A DNA stretch of 64,000 bases from Channa striata. Lineage: Eukaryota > Chordata > Actinopteri > Anabantiformes > Channidae. Location of the stretch: positions 16,509,354-16,573,353 of the forward strand of contig CM065188.1 in assembly GCA_033026295.1 (NCBI GenBank), in the 5' to 3' direction. Positions 42,948 to 55,045 of the stretch are shown here, in pieces (the stretch's first letter is position 1; every line of letters begins with the position of its first letter). Below the pieces are notes generated by a model. It was not told the DNA's origin and ran no database searches. It saw only the letters and a program-made list of their open reading frames with translations. The translations under genes and the position numbers were made by a program.

Positions 42948-44725
42948 TTCAATTGAACTGTATTTATATAGCGCTAATTTACAAAAAGGTCTTCACAAGG
43001 CACTTTACATAATAAAGTCAAGACTATTCAAACATTTAAAGAAAACCCAACAAATCCCCCCTTGAGCAAGCCCCCTTGAAATTATACATCATCCAGTCCC
43101 TTATGTCTTTTAAACATGCTTGTAGTTTGATTAATTGATTTGTTTCATCAGGTTTCATAGATAGATATAACTGTGTGTCATCAGCGTAGCAGTGAAAATT
43201 TACAGACTGTTTTCTAATAATGTTGCCAAGGGGAGACATATATAGAGTAAAGAGTATTGGTCCTAATACAGAACCTTGTGGAATTCCATAACTAACTTTT
43301 GTGTATGTCGAAGATTCATCATTAACATGAACAAATTGGAATCTATCTGATAGATACGATTTAAACCAATTTAGTGCAGTTCCTTTAATTCCAATTACAT
43401 GTTCTAGTCTCTGCAATAATATTCTGTGATCAATGGTGTCAAATGCAGCACTAAGATCTAGCAGAACTAGTATAGAGACAAGTCCGTTATCTGAAGCCAG
43501 AAGAAGATCGTTGGTGACTTTAATCAGTGCGGTTTCTGTGCTATGATGAACTCTAAATCCTGACTGAAATTCTTCAAACAAGTCGTTTCTGTGCAGGTGG
43601 TCACATAATTGCTTTGCAACTACTTTTTCAAGTATTTTAGAAATAAAGGGGAGATTGGATATTGGTCTGTAATTGGCTAAGACATCTGGATCCAGACTAG
43701 GTTTTTTAAGTAGAGGTTTGATTACAGCTACCTTATAAGCCTTTGGTACATATCCTGTTTGTAAAGATAGATTAATGATATCTAATATGAACGTGTCTAA
43801 TAAGGATAGAGCATCTTTGAGCAGTCTAACTGGAATAGGGTCTAGCAGACATGTTGTTGGTTTAGATGCCATAATAGTTGAAGTTAATTCAGCAAGGTCT
43901 ATGGGCACAAAGCAGTCTAAAAGGGACTGAGGACTTACTGATGATTCTAATTCTGTTGTATTTGTGGGGAGGGTCTGGTGAATTTTATTTCTAATAGCTA
44001 TGATTTTGTTTGAGAAGAAGGTCATGAAGTCAGTGCTACATAGCGTTGAGGGAATACTAGTCTCAACTGAACTATGGCTCTTAGTCAGCCTGGCTACAGT
44101 GCTGAAAAGAAACCGGGGGTTGTTCTTGTTTTCCTCTATTAGTGATGAATAATAAGCTGTTCTGGTTTACGGAGGCTAATTTGTATAAGTATAAACTCTT
44201 TTTCCAGGCTAAGCGTGATTCTTGTGAGTGAGTGGAACGCCACTTCCTTTCTAGTCTTCGTGACACCTGCTTTAAATTGTGGATTTGTGAGCTATACCAT
44301 GGAGATCGCCTGTTCAGGTTTACTGCCTTCTTTTTTAGAGGGGCAACACTATCAAGTATGGAACGTAAAGATGCTGCATAATTATCAGTCAGGTAATCAA
44401 CTTGTACAGTTACTGAGGCTACTCTCAGTTATATCAGTACATGTTGAAGTAAATGATGAAGGGATCATTTCCTTAAATTTGTTCACAGTGTTTTCAGATA
44501 AACACCTACTGAAGCAAAACTTTTTTCTAGCTGCTGTATAATCCATTAAATTAAATTCAAATGTTATTAGAAAATGGTCAGAGAAAACAGGATTATGAGT
44601 AAATACTGTTGCCGTATGTAAGGACAAGGTCTAGGGTGTGACTAAAACACTGAGTGGGTTCTTTTACATTCTGAGAGAAACCAATTGAATCTAATAATGA
44701 AGTAAATGCCGTGTTGAGGGAGTTT

Positions 44726-45473
44726 CTGTCATGATTCGGTCCCTCAGCTCCACTTCCCCCCTGGACTCTTATTTTGTCTCCCGCTCCTCTCCACATCCTG
44801 TCCTGCTCCACAGTCACTCTGCCAACTTCACCACCCTAGTTTGTCCCCAATTGGTTTCACCTGTTCCCCCTGCTTACTTATACCTGGAATTCACCACAGC
44901 TCTCTGCCAGATCGTCTCTCTTCACATGACTGCACTGCAGTCCTCCAGAGAATTTTTGCCACACTGGAACTCACATTTGGACTTTGTACTCTGCTTGCCT
45001 GCTTACCTGTTTGCCTGCTTGCCTGCTTGCCTGCTTGCCTGCTTGCCTGCTTGCCTGCTTACCTGCTTACCTGCTCCTCGATCAACCTGCCAATACAGCA
45101 CAGCCACGTCTCACCCTCAAGCCATCTTCCGCCGCTCACCTACAAGCCAGTCATCTGGTAACCTGCCTGCACAGTCTCAACTTGTCTGCAACCTAGTCAT
45201 CTGGTAACCTGCCTGCACAGTCTCAACTTGTCTGCAACCCAGTCATCTGCTAACCTGCCTCCACAGTCTCAACTCGTCTGCAACTCAGTCATCTGTCTCA
45301 ACTCGTCTGCAACTCAGTCATCTGGTAACCTGCCTGCACATCCTCCCTCCCCCTCAAGCCGTCTTCTGCCACGACCCACCTCATTATTTACTGTATTCAT
45401 TCTGCGTCAATAAACAGTCATAATCTTCCTCCTGTGTCCTGTATTTCTGGGTCCAAAGAACAAATCGTGACAG
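44726..45473. mobile_element. Non-autonomous TIR element inside the L2 copy
   Basis: Ends are CTGTCATGATT (44726-44736) and AATCGTGACAG (45463-45473), inverted repeats of about 11 bp with one mismatch. It separates codons of the L2 endonuclease that otherwise read DADSN..RNSLNTAF. The interior contains a (TGCCTGCT) tetranucleotide-type array (about 44990-45075) and repeated TAACCTGCCTGCACAGTCTC units. No transposase. A target-site duplication is not clearly resolved (perhaps 2 bp). Confidence 0.6.
44990..45075 (+). repeat. Tetranucleotide array (CTGC/TTGC type)
   Basis: Tandem GCTTGCCT units within the TIR element, with TTAC variants at both ends. Confidence 0.85.
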
Positions 45474-45650
45474 TTACTGTCAGCATCTACATGAATGTTA
45501 AAATCGCCCACTATGACGACTTTATCTGCACTAAGTCGGCTAGAAAATCTGAGAATTCAGTCAAAAATTCAGAATAATTTGTATTATTTAATATGCAAAC
45601 AATTTCTGCACACTCGCCTCAATAAGACTGTATTTATAACACTCAGTGTT

Positions 45651-45930
45651 ACTTAATACTCATTTTTTGTACCGCACACTTTTTTTGCCATTGTCCTATG
45701 TCTTGCACTGTTTGCACATGCACCTATGCACTTTATGTAGGTTCTTCTGCTTTTTAATGTTTTTTCTGAAATTATACATTTTATAGAAATGTGTTGTCTT
45801 GGGTTCTGTGTCTGTCATCGTTGTAGCACTGTGATCCCAGTGGAATATTGTTTTGTTTCACTCTCTACTTGACTGTGAAAGATTGAAGTAAGAAGAAAAA
45901 AAAGCTTGAACTTTGAACCTTGAATGTTGT
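45651..45930 (+). mobile_element. 3' UTR remainder of the plus-strand LINE
   Basis: Sequence typical of a LINE 3' end, finishing in GCTTGAACTTTGAACCTTGA. It resumes after the minus-strand L2 insertion, so the two parts flank a nested element. Confidence 0.45.
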
Positions 45931-46075
45931 GCTGACATTTGGATGATGTGTGTCGAAGGCTGATATTATGATGATCCACAATAACACGAGGACAAAGTCA
46001 CTCTGCTCATTTTAGAGAAAACACCGTTGATTAGCACATATCTGATTATTACTAATGATTTGATTCTTTATTCAG

Positions 46076-46252
46076 ATTGAGTTGGTGCAGTTTGTCAGAG
46101 ATCAGCTGTGATTCTCTGGTCTCAGCTCTGAAGTCCAACCCCTCCCATCTGAGACAACTGGACCTGAGTGAAAACTGGAACCTGCATGATTCAGGAGTGA
46201 AGCTGCTGTGTGGTTTCCTGGAGAGTCCAGACTGTCGACTGGAGACTCTGAG
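46076..46252 (+). CDS. Gene E leucine-rich repeat exon 2
   Basis: 177 nt, phase 2 to 2: LSWCSLSEISCDSLVSALKS, HLRQLDLSENWNLHDSGVKL, CRLETLR. Its upstream intron (from about 45925) is repeated before exon 3, showing duplication of exon plus flank. Confidence 0.85.
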
Positions 46253-46819
46253 GTCAGTTCACTCACTGATACTGATGTAGATTTTCTCTGTTTCCTGAAG
46301 AACTTGTGACTGTGTGACTGTGGTTTTTCCTTCGGGGACCAGCAGGTCTCTGTGCTGACATTTCAGATTGTGATAGAATCAGTTTGGTTCCTTCAGTCGA
46401 CCTTCACAAAGGAAACAGGTTGAAACAATCTGACTGAACATTCAGCCTGTAGCTTCACTGAATGAACAGAAAACACTGAAACCCAAACAAGGACAACAGA
46501 CACATTTTCAAACCAGCATCTTCACATGTTGAACCAGAACTGATCCTAGTTTTTATTCAGTCTCATATGTGATTTGATGTTTGTCGTCTAATCCCAGAGG
46601 TGAGTGAGGTTAACAGCATAGTGTGAATCAGTGCTGACATGAATGTGTGTATGAATGTTGTGCTGACATTTGGATGATGTGTGTCGAAGGATGATATTAT
46701 GATGATCCACAATAACACGAGGACAAAGTCACTCTGCTCATTTTAGAGAAAACACCGTTGATTAGCACATATCTGATTATTACTAATGATTTGATCCACA
46801 TCTGTGATTCTTCATTCAG

Positions 46820-46993
46820 ATTGAGTCGCTGCAGTTTGTCAGAGATCAGCTGTGATTCTCTGGTCTCAGCTCTGAAGTCCAACCCCTCCCATCTGACAGA
46901 ACTGGACCTGAGCTTCAACAACCTGTGGGACTCAGCAGTGAAGCTTCTGTCTGGTCTTGTGGAGAGTCCAGACTGTCGACTGGAGACTCTGAG
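46820..46993 (+). CDS. Gene E leucine-rich repeat exon 3
   Basis: 174 nt, phase 2 to 2: LSRCSLSEISCDSLVSALKS, LTELDLSFNNLWDSAVKLLS, CRLETLR. Close paralogue of exon 2. Confidence 0.85.
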
Positions 46994-47500
46994 GTCAGTA
47001 GAGGGTTGGAGTCAGTCCATGCTGCTTTCAGCAGTGTTGTACTAAACCCAGTTAGTGTCAGAGCAAAGATCCAGTATTTCCTGTAAAGCTCCAACCTTCT
47101 CAGTGAAGCTGTGAGAGGAGAATGGGGACAGAAAGACAGAGACAGAGAGAACAGTCAGCCAATCAGAGCAGCCTCCATGTTGGTTTGTCAGCTGATATCT
47201 GCAAAGCAGAGAAGATGTTCATCAACACACAGTGACTCTGTGGTTCAATCCATCACTGACGTGTTTGTGCAGTAATGAAGCCTTCAGGACTCTCAGCAGC
47301 TTCTTTCCACTGTGGACTGGAGTGAACAAGTCTCTGCAGGTCTGTGTGTGTTCGCTCCAACACGTTCACCTGAGAGCCGACAGGAAGCTGCTCCACTTGT
47401 GCTCTGAACAGGACTGAAGTTTCTACTGACTGACAGCTGATGAAGTGAGTCTCTGCAAACACTTACTGATCTCCTCTCTTCTCTCTCATTCTCTCTGCAG

Positions 47501-48736
47501 GTGGAAGTGATGATCTGTGTGTGTTCAGAGGAAGATGTTTGTCCTGAAGATCCAGATGTTGTGAGTGGAGCATGTTAGTGGGAGGTCGAGTGGAGAGCAG
47601 AGCTTCATCCAGCAGTGACTGACAGAGGAACCAGAAGAAGTGGAGATGACTCTCAGTGCTGATCTGAGATCAGCTCAACTGTCAGACACTAAGTCCAGTC
47701 CACCATCGTCCCTGTGTGTCCCTCTGGATCTGACAGAGGATCAGCAGTGGATCTGGACTGTCCTGCTGCTGCTCTGTCCTTCTGCCCAGTCTCTGCAGAC
47801 ACACTGACACTCCTCCTTTGTCATCTTTTGTTCATTCAGATCTTTTGCGGATCAGTTGATGACGACACACCAACATTTCCAGTCATGTCAGCAGCTCACA
47901 GGCTGCTTCAGTGACTGTGAACTAGTGGATAGTCTGTTTCTTCCTGTGTTGCTTTGTGTTGCAGCTCCACACTGTGGAATTCAGGAGATTCCTGGTTTCT
48001 ATCTTGGAGCTTGATGTTTGAATGCAGAAGGCAGCTGCAAGTTGAACGTTGATTGTGTTTCTGTCAACTTGTTCTGATTTCTCTCTGTTTCTCTTATTTC
48101 ATCTGAAACTGAAAAACACGGTTTGATTAGTGCAAATCAGTGTGTTGACACTGGTGAAGTAACAACTTCAGATCACACAAGGTTGGAGTGAACATATGTG
48201 TGTGTATGCAACATCAAAATATCTGTAAATACTGTCTATTTAAAGTATAGATTAAGATGAATGCAGCCTTTATTCTGAAAGTATTGTTGTAAGTTTTAAA
48301 ATCATTTTTGTGCTGAGTTATCAGATATTAGTAGCGTTATATTTTGGAATTTCCCCTTGTATGAAAAACACTATTTAATAGAAATACTGTAGTACAATGT
48401 TTTATGTGATGTGTTGAGTGCTCATTTACTGCTATTTATTTTTTATGCTGATCTCTGCATCATCACACAACTTATGTTAGTGGGAATTTTTCACTATTTT
48501 GAGACGATGGTAAGCAGGGTGATGTAATACTATGTTGAGATTACTCATTACATTCTCTAATCATATGTATAACCTCCTTTTCACTTCCTGTATATTGATA
48601 TTCTGTATTTCTGTGTGTACATTTTACTAATCATCAGAATGATATGCAACAAATGTGTGACGAATGAAACTTCAGAACTGTACTGGACAGAGGCATGAAA
48701 CTGTGTTGGTGAACGTCTCTCTTGCAAGATAATAAA
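47501..48736 (+). terminator. Gene E last exon, 3' UTR and polyadenylation signal
   Basis: After the CTCTCTGCAG acceptor the frame reads Trp-Lys-stop (47510), a short last coding exon. A long AT-rich 3' UTR follows to AATAAA at 48731-48736. A possible extra exon at about 47272-47419 also reads open and ends at TGA, so the exact 3' structure is uncertain. Confidence 0.5.
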
Positions 48737-50284
48737 ACCTTTCACAGTGAGGTTGGTAGCGGACAGTGGTCGCACCCAGGAAACGAACGAAATTCCAGCC
48801 TCAACCTCTTAATACATAAGCATAGAGATGGGAGACAGCTGCTCTGATCGCTGTCGCCAGATCCACAAACTCAAATCAACACTTGTCAACACAGACACTG
48901 GGTGAGTCCTAAAGAAGATTCTAATTTAATTCTGTTTAGCTCAAGTTGCCATTGTTGGTTGAATTAACCTCAGTGATTGGGCGACTCCCAGTCAGTGAGG
49001 AGGATAAGAGCATTGACAGCAATGTGAAATAAACTGGCCTACTCTTAGCTTGCAAAAGTCAGCAGCTGAAGAAGACAGATATGTGTGATTCACATAAAGA
49101 ATGTTTCAATATGTGGGAAACTGAAGTAGAGAATTTGGAGAGAAAACCAATAGAAAAACTCATCTGAGCCACACAGAACAGACTAAGCTTGAGTAGGAAA
49201 CACACATCACCACTATATTCACCACAGGTTACTCCCAGTGTGATTTTTCTTTAGCCACAGATCATGGCGCTTAAACCGGACGCTGGCTTTGACTCTTACC
49301 CGTCAGCTCCAACACCATCTGCAAGTGTGTCAGCAACACACAAAAATGGACATTGGGGAACAAGGAGTGTTCTTTAAGGAGGACATAGGCCCAAAGATTG
49401 GCCCGAGAAGCCAAACTGACCGGAAAAGAAATGCTGGTGATGTGGGGAAATGAGGGAGGTAACACACACACTGCAATGAAGACATGCTCACACACATACA
49501 CTGATGATTTGCTGGTAACTGCAGTAAAAAGAACGCTCAACAAAACTCTGTGGATTGAATTGAGTAACATGTTCACTATCTGGAAGCTAAAGTTAAACCA
49601 CCACAAAGGGAAGGGGATTCTCTGTGCTTCTTTGCCAAGACCTCGTCACAGCCAGTGGTGGATCAAGTTCTCACATAAACGGTGCATTGAAGCTTTTTAT
49701 GATCTGATGCTTTTTTCCGTTTTATTTCTAAACGGCTCATGTTGTTCCATCACACATCGACAGAAACAGTCTGAGAATAAACCAGGACAAATGTCCACAG
49801 TAAATGTACGTTCTTCTCTTAGCATTATTTTAATTATTTTGAATCTGATTTAATCCACATAAACACGGTTGTGTGCACTGGGTTTTTGAACAGGGCTGGT
49901 CTGAAATAGAATTACTGCTGTTTTGACATTGTCTTAATGAAAGTGTGTCAGGTCCTGAGTGACAGTGAGAGACAAACATAAAACAGACAAGAGAGGAAAT
50001 AATAATCGTAATTAATAGAATATGTATGTATGGAAACTGCAGCAGCGTGTTTTGTCCACAAAGTGACTCTGACGTGCACACACAGAGATTATGTCTGATG
50101 CCCTGATGAACCTTATAAACAGAGATGGATCAGTGAAGTCTGAGAAAGTGACTGATCAAAGTTGTCAACTGTCTCTGAATAAGAAACTGAACCGTTTCTA
50201 TGATATTTCAAATATTGTTATCCACATTTCATCAGAATCAGATGCAGCACTTTTCTACCTGTTGGTATTCAAAGTACTCTACAC

Positions 50285-50465
50285 ACACATTCACACACCG
50301 ATGGGGAAGCCACTATGCAGCGGGCTGACACTCACCAGCAGCAACAAAGGGGGGGTTCAGTGTCTTGCTCAAGAACACTTTGACATGTTGCTAGGGATTG
50401 AACCAACAACTGTAGGATTGGTGGACGACCGCGCTACCAACTGTGCCAAAGTCGCCGGAAAAGCT
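50285..50465 (-). mobile_element. tRNA-derived SINE-like element
   Basis: On the minus strand: GGCACAGTTGGTAGCGCGGT (A-box-like), GTTCAATCCC (B-box-like), then GTGTTCTTGAGCAAGACACT. Confidence 0.6.
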
Positions 50466-51285
50466 TCAGGATGTTTTGTAAAAAACTGTTTTCTTCTGCA
50501 CATGATCGGAAGAAACTTGAGGTTGAATCAACTGTGATGTTTCTAACACATGGGCCTGTACCTACAGACAGTGTCAGTTTGTCTTCTGCCTGAGCAGAAC
50601 ACACACACTTTGTGAGGCAGTGACCATGGCAGCATTGACAAGTGGGTCTGAATTCATGTGGGACACAACACACAGTAAAAGAAAAACAATATGTTTTCCT
50701 GATGAAAAAATATGAATAATATTCAGAATGTTTAGCTGAAACGTAGGCTTACCTCTGTTCCAGTCCAGGTTCACCCTCACCCTGAAGTTAAGATGTTGGT
50801 GGTTGTGCTCAGACTTCATCAATACTGTGATTGTTATGAGGCTAAATCCTACATTTACACCTAGTGACTGTTCATCTGGGACGTGACCCCAGTAGAGATA
50901 TGTCCCACCCGATTGGGAATGATATGCAGGGGCCCCTGGGTGGTGCAGGCAAAGGGATGAGGGCGTCGCTATGGAAACCATCAGTCTACAAGAGCACAAA
51001 CGTATCGGCTCATCCTCCTTTGAAACGATGTTGATGTCCTTTAAAAAGCTGATGGACCTCCCAGCCCTGTCACATTAGCTGCTATAAGGAGCAACAATCC
51101 TCAGTTTACTGCCAGACGAGGGTCGGCCTCAGCCTGCATGTTTCTGTGCTCAGGCCTCACATGATTTAATTTCCGAAGACATACGTCTGTGCAGAGTTAC
51201 ACATCAGCTCTGCTGCAGCACAGTGAGGATCTCGTGACGTGCAGCAGGTCTGAAACAGTCAATGTCTGAAACAATACAGAGGACA

Positions 51286-51387
51286 GAGACACAGCCAATG
51301 TGGCCCAGATGTGTGTTACAGCTGTGGGAAGAAGGATCAGTGGAGCCGAGACTGTCCAGATAAGAAGGATCAGGAAGGAGACTGAAC
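51286..51387 (+). pseudogene. Gag-like zinc knuckle remnant
   Basis: The frame VCYSCGKKDQWSRDCPDKKD matches the CCHC knuckle of retroviral or LTR-retrotransposon nucleocapsid (Cys-x2-Cys-x4-His-x4-Cys) with Gln in place of His, then a stop at 51382-51384. No gag, pol or LTR was recognised nearby, so this is an isolated relic. Chance or a host-derived knuckle is possible. Confidence 0.45.
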
Positions 51388-51402
51388 AGAGAAGGGGGGC
51401 AG

Positions 51403-51428
51403 CCACACACACACACACACACACACAC
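51403..51428. repeat. (CA)n microsatellite
   Basis: CA dinucleotide run of about 26 nt. Confidence 0.9.
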
Positions 51429-52654
51429 GACATCAGAGGGAGAAAACAGGATGGAAATGCATATGCTAATCACAGACAAAGGAGCAATCTGTACAACTTT
51501 TGGAGACTGAAGCTGCAACCTCACACTAAACAATAAAAGTGCCAGAGGGACGGAGCTCACTGAAAGACATTCTGGCTACGACACCAGCAGTTGCCGCTGG
51601 TTTGATGTTTGATGATGACAGATTTTATTATAGGCTTTACCTTGATTGTGTAGATGCTGCCTTATTTACTGTGCTCATGGACTGATAAAATGTGCAATCA
51701 CTAACTCCATCACCTACAAAATGACTATCCAAAACCTGTCCTTACTTAGAGATGTCATGGAAGATGAATGAATTGATTAAAGGTTTTTAAATGATGATGA
51801 TTGAATGATGAATGATAATGAATTATGATTGTTTTTTCTTTTGAATGGTGATTTCAGAATGATTTTTTTCTCCTGAACTTTTCCGAATCCCCCATTAGGA
51901 ACTTCCATAACACTGGAACGACATCAGTGTCCAGCCTTTGGGCCTAATTTGGATGAAGAAATGTTTGAAAATATTTAAATGAATCATAAATTAACACTTG
52001 ATGATGAACTGTTTCTTCTGTTGCTCAGCCCTGATGAATCGTGACCATTGTTTAGTTCTCAATAAATGATAAAAGGTGGGACATGTGAAACACATTTTCA
52101 ACAAACGTTTGTTCATGGTGACCAAATGCATCCTATGAACTCTGCTTTGACACCTTAGCAGACCTTCTGTCAGACCATGGCTTCCCCTGCAGGGACACCC
52201 GAGCACCCGAGGATATTTATCAGACTTCACACTACTCATACTGAAGATACTTTATATAATTTTTTTCTCATTTGTAAAATGAAACAGTCAGTGGAATTGC
52301 ATGTTGCTGTATAAATTTAAAGTGCTGATATTCTTTATCTTCTCCTGACTGCAGCAAAACAAAATGCCCAGTCTTTCAAAATGTCTTTCACTGTAACACT
52401 CCCAGTTAACGACATGGGCTCATCCCACATCTTAACATGTTACAAGGTTTCTGACCTTTTTACTTTGATGAGTCAACACCTTTATCTTATCGTTGTTGTT
52501 TAACAGGGAAATGTGGTCTTGAACACAAATAGGAAGTTTCCAATAAGAAAAACAATGAAGGTAGTGTTTAAGAATGAAGAGACACTCAGATTACTTCATA
52601 ATTCTATACAGAGAAATTCTCATTTATTCCCCTGCATCAATCCACCAGGGCAGC

Positions 52655-52765
52655 TGATTTGTTGGGTTTTCTCTAAAAGACTTTATTATGTAAAGTGCCT
52701 TGAGATGACTTGGTTGTAAGTTGGTGCTATAAAAATAAAGTTGAAAATTGAATTGAAAAAAAAAA
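52655..52765 (+). mobile_element. L2-like LINE 3' tail
   Basis: TTATGTAAAGTGCCTTGAGA through AAATAAAG and TTGAA repeats. Matches the end of the 5878-7163 element. Confidence 0.8.
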
Positions 52766-54932
52766 ACATGTTATTCTCCACTGCTCTGGCAGATTGCCGT
52801 GGACTCAAAGACTACAACCAGTGTTTCCTGGTTTTTGCTGTACTGTACCTTCCCCCAGGAACAGTCAGGTTCAACCGGTCTCGCCACCATATTTTATCCT
52901 CACATACACATATACATAATATTCCATGTCTGTGTAAACCAGAGAAATAACACTAAATGCAACCCCCCCGACAGGTTGCTCAGGTGTGACCAATTGCGGC
53001 AGCTGGGGGAGATACATCAGAGCGCAAGGCAATTCTGGTTGCATGTCTGTCTAGTAGTTGGGATATTCCTGACTGTAAACCACTCTAAAGTCACGATGTT
53101 AACATGAACTAAAAACCCAGCCACTGTAGGCAATAAGCTGAAAGATAAAAGATTGCTGTCCTCTCTTGTTCTTTCTCAGAAGAATAAAAGCCTCTTTCTT
53201 GGTCAGTTTTAGTCATACAATACTGATAATTTATACCATTTGCCTCTGCTCCACAGTTACAGTTTTTGCATAATTGAATTTGAATGGTTTTTCAGATAAC
53301 CGTTATCGCACCACATAAAAACGACACATCTTAGTCAACCATACTAGTGACATATCACTGAAACACTTGAAGTGAACACAAAAGCACACACGTAATGTAA
53401 CAGCTTTACTTAATGTTACCTGTGATGGACATTGTTGGGACACACTGATCCAGCTATGTCAATATTGATTTCAAACCATTCCTGTTAAATATTGAACTTG
53501 TACGTTTTTCTTTTTTGTAAATTTTACATCTTTTACACTACTCCAAATTTTCATAATGGAATTGTTTTCACTAGCAGAATTTCTTCCACTTACAGAGAAA
53601 ATGATGTTTCAGTACAGCACGGGAGTCATACCAGGAAACAGGATTCACTTAATGTTGAAATGTTTGCACATTTCCATATCCAGTTATGACTCAAGATGAT
53701 GACTCAGCATCACTGTCGTACAACAGATGATTTTGCCAAGTATACTAGCTGTCATAGGTTTGCTAAAAGAGAAATATTTAGAATTGTATTTGGTTGAAAC
53801 AAAATTATTAAGTACATAATAATTAAATAAATTATTTAAGAAATAATAAATGAATTAATCAATTATTCACTTTGACATCTAAATGTTCCTGTCCCTACGA
53901 GTTGGCAAATTGATGCCATTGCTGTTTCTGCGGGCAGGCGTTAGTTAAACTATAACTTCGAACATTGTTCAGTGAACTGTATTATCTCACCACAAAGGGT
54001 GAGAAGTTCCGCTGCACAGTAAAGTCTAACTTCCGAACCATGCAACCCATCAAGAAGAAAATCTTTATCTTCTCGTCCTCTTAATCTATAGTTTTGCATG
54101 AATAAATAAAAAAGAAGAATTTGAATTTTTAACTATGAGTATGATATCAGTGTATATGGTTAGACAGCGGTGTCATTCGTCTGAATAAAAGCACCTCTCT
54201 TTTGTGACTTTGTTCAATGCAGCAGCACCTTCCCTCTGTGCAGAAATCATCGGTTCGTTTATCGATACCATCTGCAGGTAAGAAACATATACATTATAGC
54301 ACAAGAGGCTAAAAAACTAATGATGTTAGAGGGCAAAACAGGTTCATGAACCTGACTGTGAATAGAAATATAAAAAGTGCCTATAGTGTTTCTAGACTGT
54401 GTGTGTTGCAGTGAATTTGTTCAGGGTGTTTTTGCAGAAGAGAGCTCGCCCATTATATGTAGAGCGAGATGAGAAAAGTAAAGGCACTGTTTGCAATTTA
54501 CAACACAACCAGTCGTGATCTTTCACCCACATCTTGGAAATATGGTATTTACGTCTTTGTTGTAGATTTCGTTAACAAATTCCGTGAAGTTTATGGCAAA
54601 AATTGGGAAATTGCAAGCACTGCCATTACTTTTCTTGTATCTGTGTATAGATTGCGTGCATGTTAAAGTAGTGAAAAGTATATTTAATATATTACATGTT
54701 AAATCAGTGGGGAGTTATTTTGCACAAAGCTTTTTCTTTCTAACTCCCCTCCATTTTTTTTAACAACCAACACTTACTCAAGTGACAGCATTTGAGAACA
54801 TTTATCACTTTTAATTTCCTGCATAACATTTCCTCTTGTCCTTGTCGTCTCCTTCTTAAGTAAAATATTAGATATTTTTATAACCCCTCTGATAGGTAAA
54901 TAAATACGTGAGCTGAGACCTGTAAATAAAGC

Positions 54933-54940
54933 TTTATATA
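54933..54940 (+). promoter_or_regulatory. Possible TATA box of the deaminase-like gene
   Basis: TTTATATA about 105 nt before the start codon at 55046, leaving room for a 5' UTR of about 75-80 nt. Confidence 0.4.
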
Positions 54941-55045
54941 TTGATCAGTCGGAAAATCCTCGCTGAATTTACAGGTGAGGTGTTGAGGTCGAATTTGCAT
55001 CTGTGTTTGGAGTTTCGGGACAAAGTGACTGTGTTGGACACAACA

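Larger units (their letters stand above)
42948..45650 (-). mobile_element. L2-like LINE with reverse transcriptase ORF, internally deleted
   Basis: Minus strand. The endonuclease part (VVIVGDFNIHVDADSN at about 45530-45480, then SLLDSIGFSQNVKEPTQCFS) is split by a TIR element. The RT ORF at 44025-43036 has NYRPISNLPFISKILEKVV, DLSAAFDTIDH, GIPQGSVLGPILF and YADDTQLYL (catalytic YADD). After DWMMYNF the coding sequence jumps straight into the 3' UTR, so the C-terminal region is lost. It is not autonomous but retains 329 open codons. Confidence 0.85.
36755..47510 (+). pseudogene. Gene E: NLRC3-like NLR receptor, NACHT frame broken by deletion
   Basis: Plus-strand exons: 36755-36904 (start at 36774), 37219-37338, 37850-38085 (RING), 38259-40100 (FISNA-NACHT), LRR exons 40878-41051, 46076-46252 and 46820-46993, and a last exon from 47501 reading TGG AAG TGA. 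Splice phases agree throughout (2, 2, 1, then 2 between LRR exons). Fish NLRC3-like proteins are cytosolic receptors thought to sense microbial or stress signals through the LRRs and oligomerise through NACHT. Walker A (GVAGVGKTF) and Walker B (LLFIFDGLDESR) are intact. Compared with the sister copy F, 40 bp are missing after 39142, so the frame stops at 39148 and resumes in another frame. The full receptor cannot be made, though a RING-FISNA-NACHT fragment could. No B30.2 exon was seen. Confidence 0.85.
48737..54932. other. Intergenic region with retroelement scraps
   Basis: No intact gene recognised. It holds a SINE-like element (50285-50465), a gag-like zinc knuckle (51286-51387), a CA repeat (51403-51428) and an L2 tail (52655-52765). 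A splice-donor-like CTGCAG/GTAAG at 54279 could mark an unrecognised noncoding exon. Confidence 0.45.

Noticed and set aside
36240..48740. CRISPR-like or bacterial operon interpretation of the repeats
   Set aside because: Introns, splice sites, LINEs and NLR exons show vertebrate nuclear DNA; the repeats are transposons and minisatellites.
54469..54666. 65-codon ORF before the deaminase-like gene as an extra exon or paralogue
   Set aside because: No HxE or PCxxC motif, no signal peptide, and the phases do not connect to the deaminase exons.
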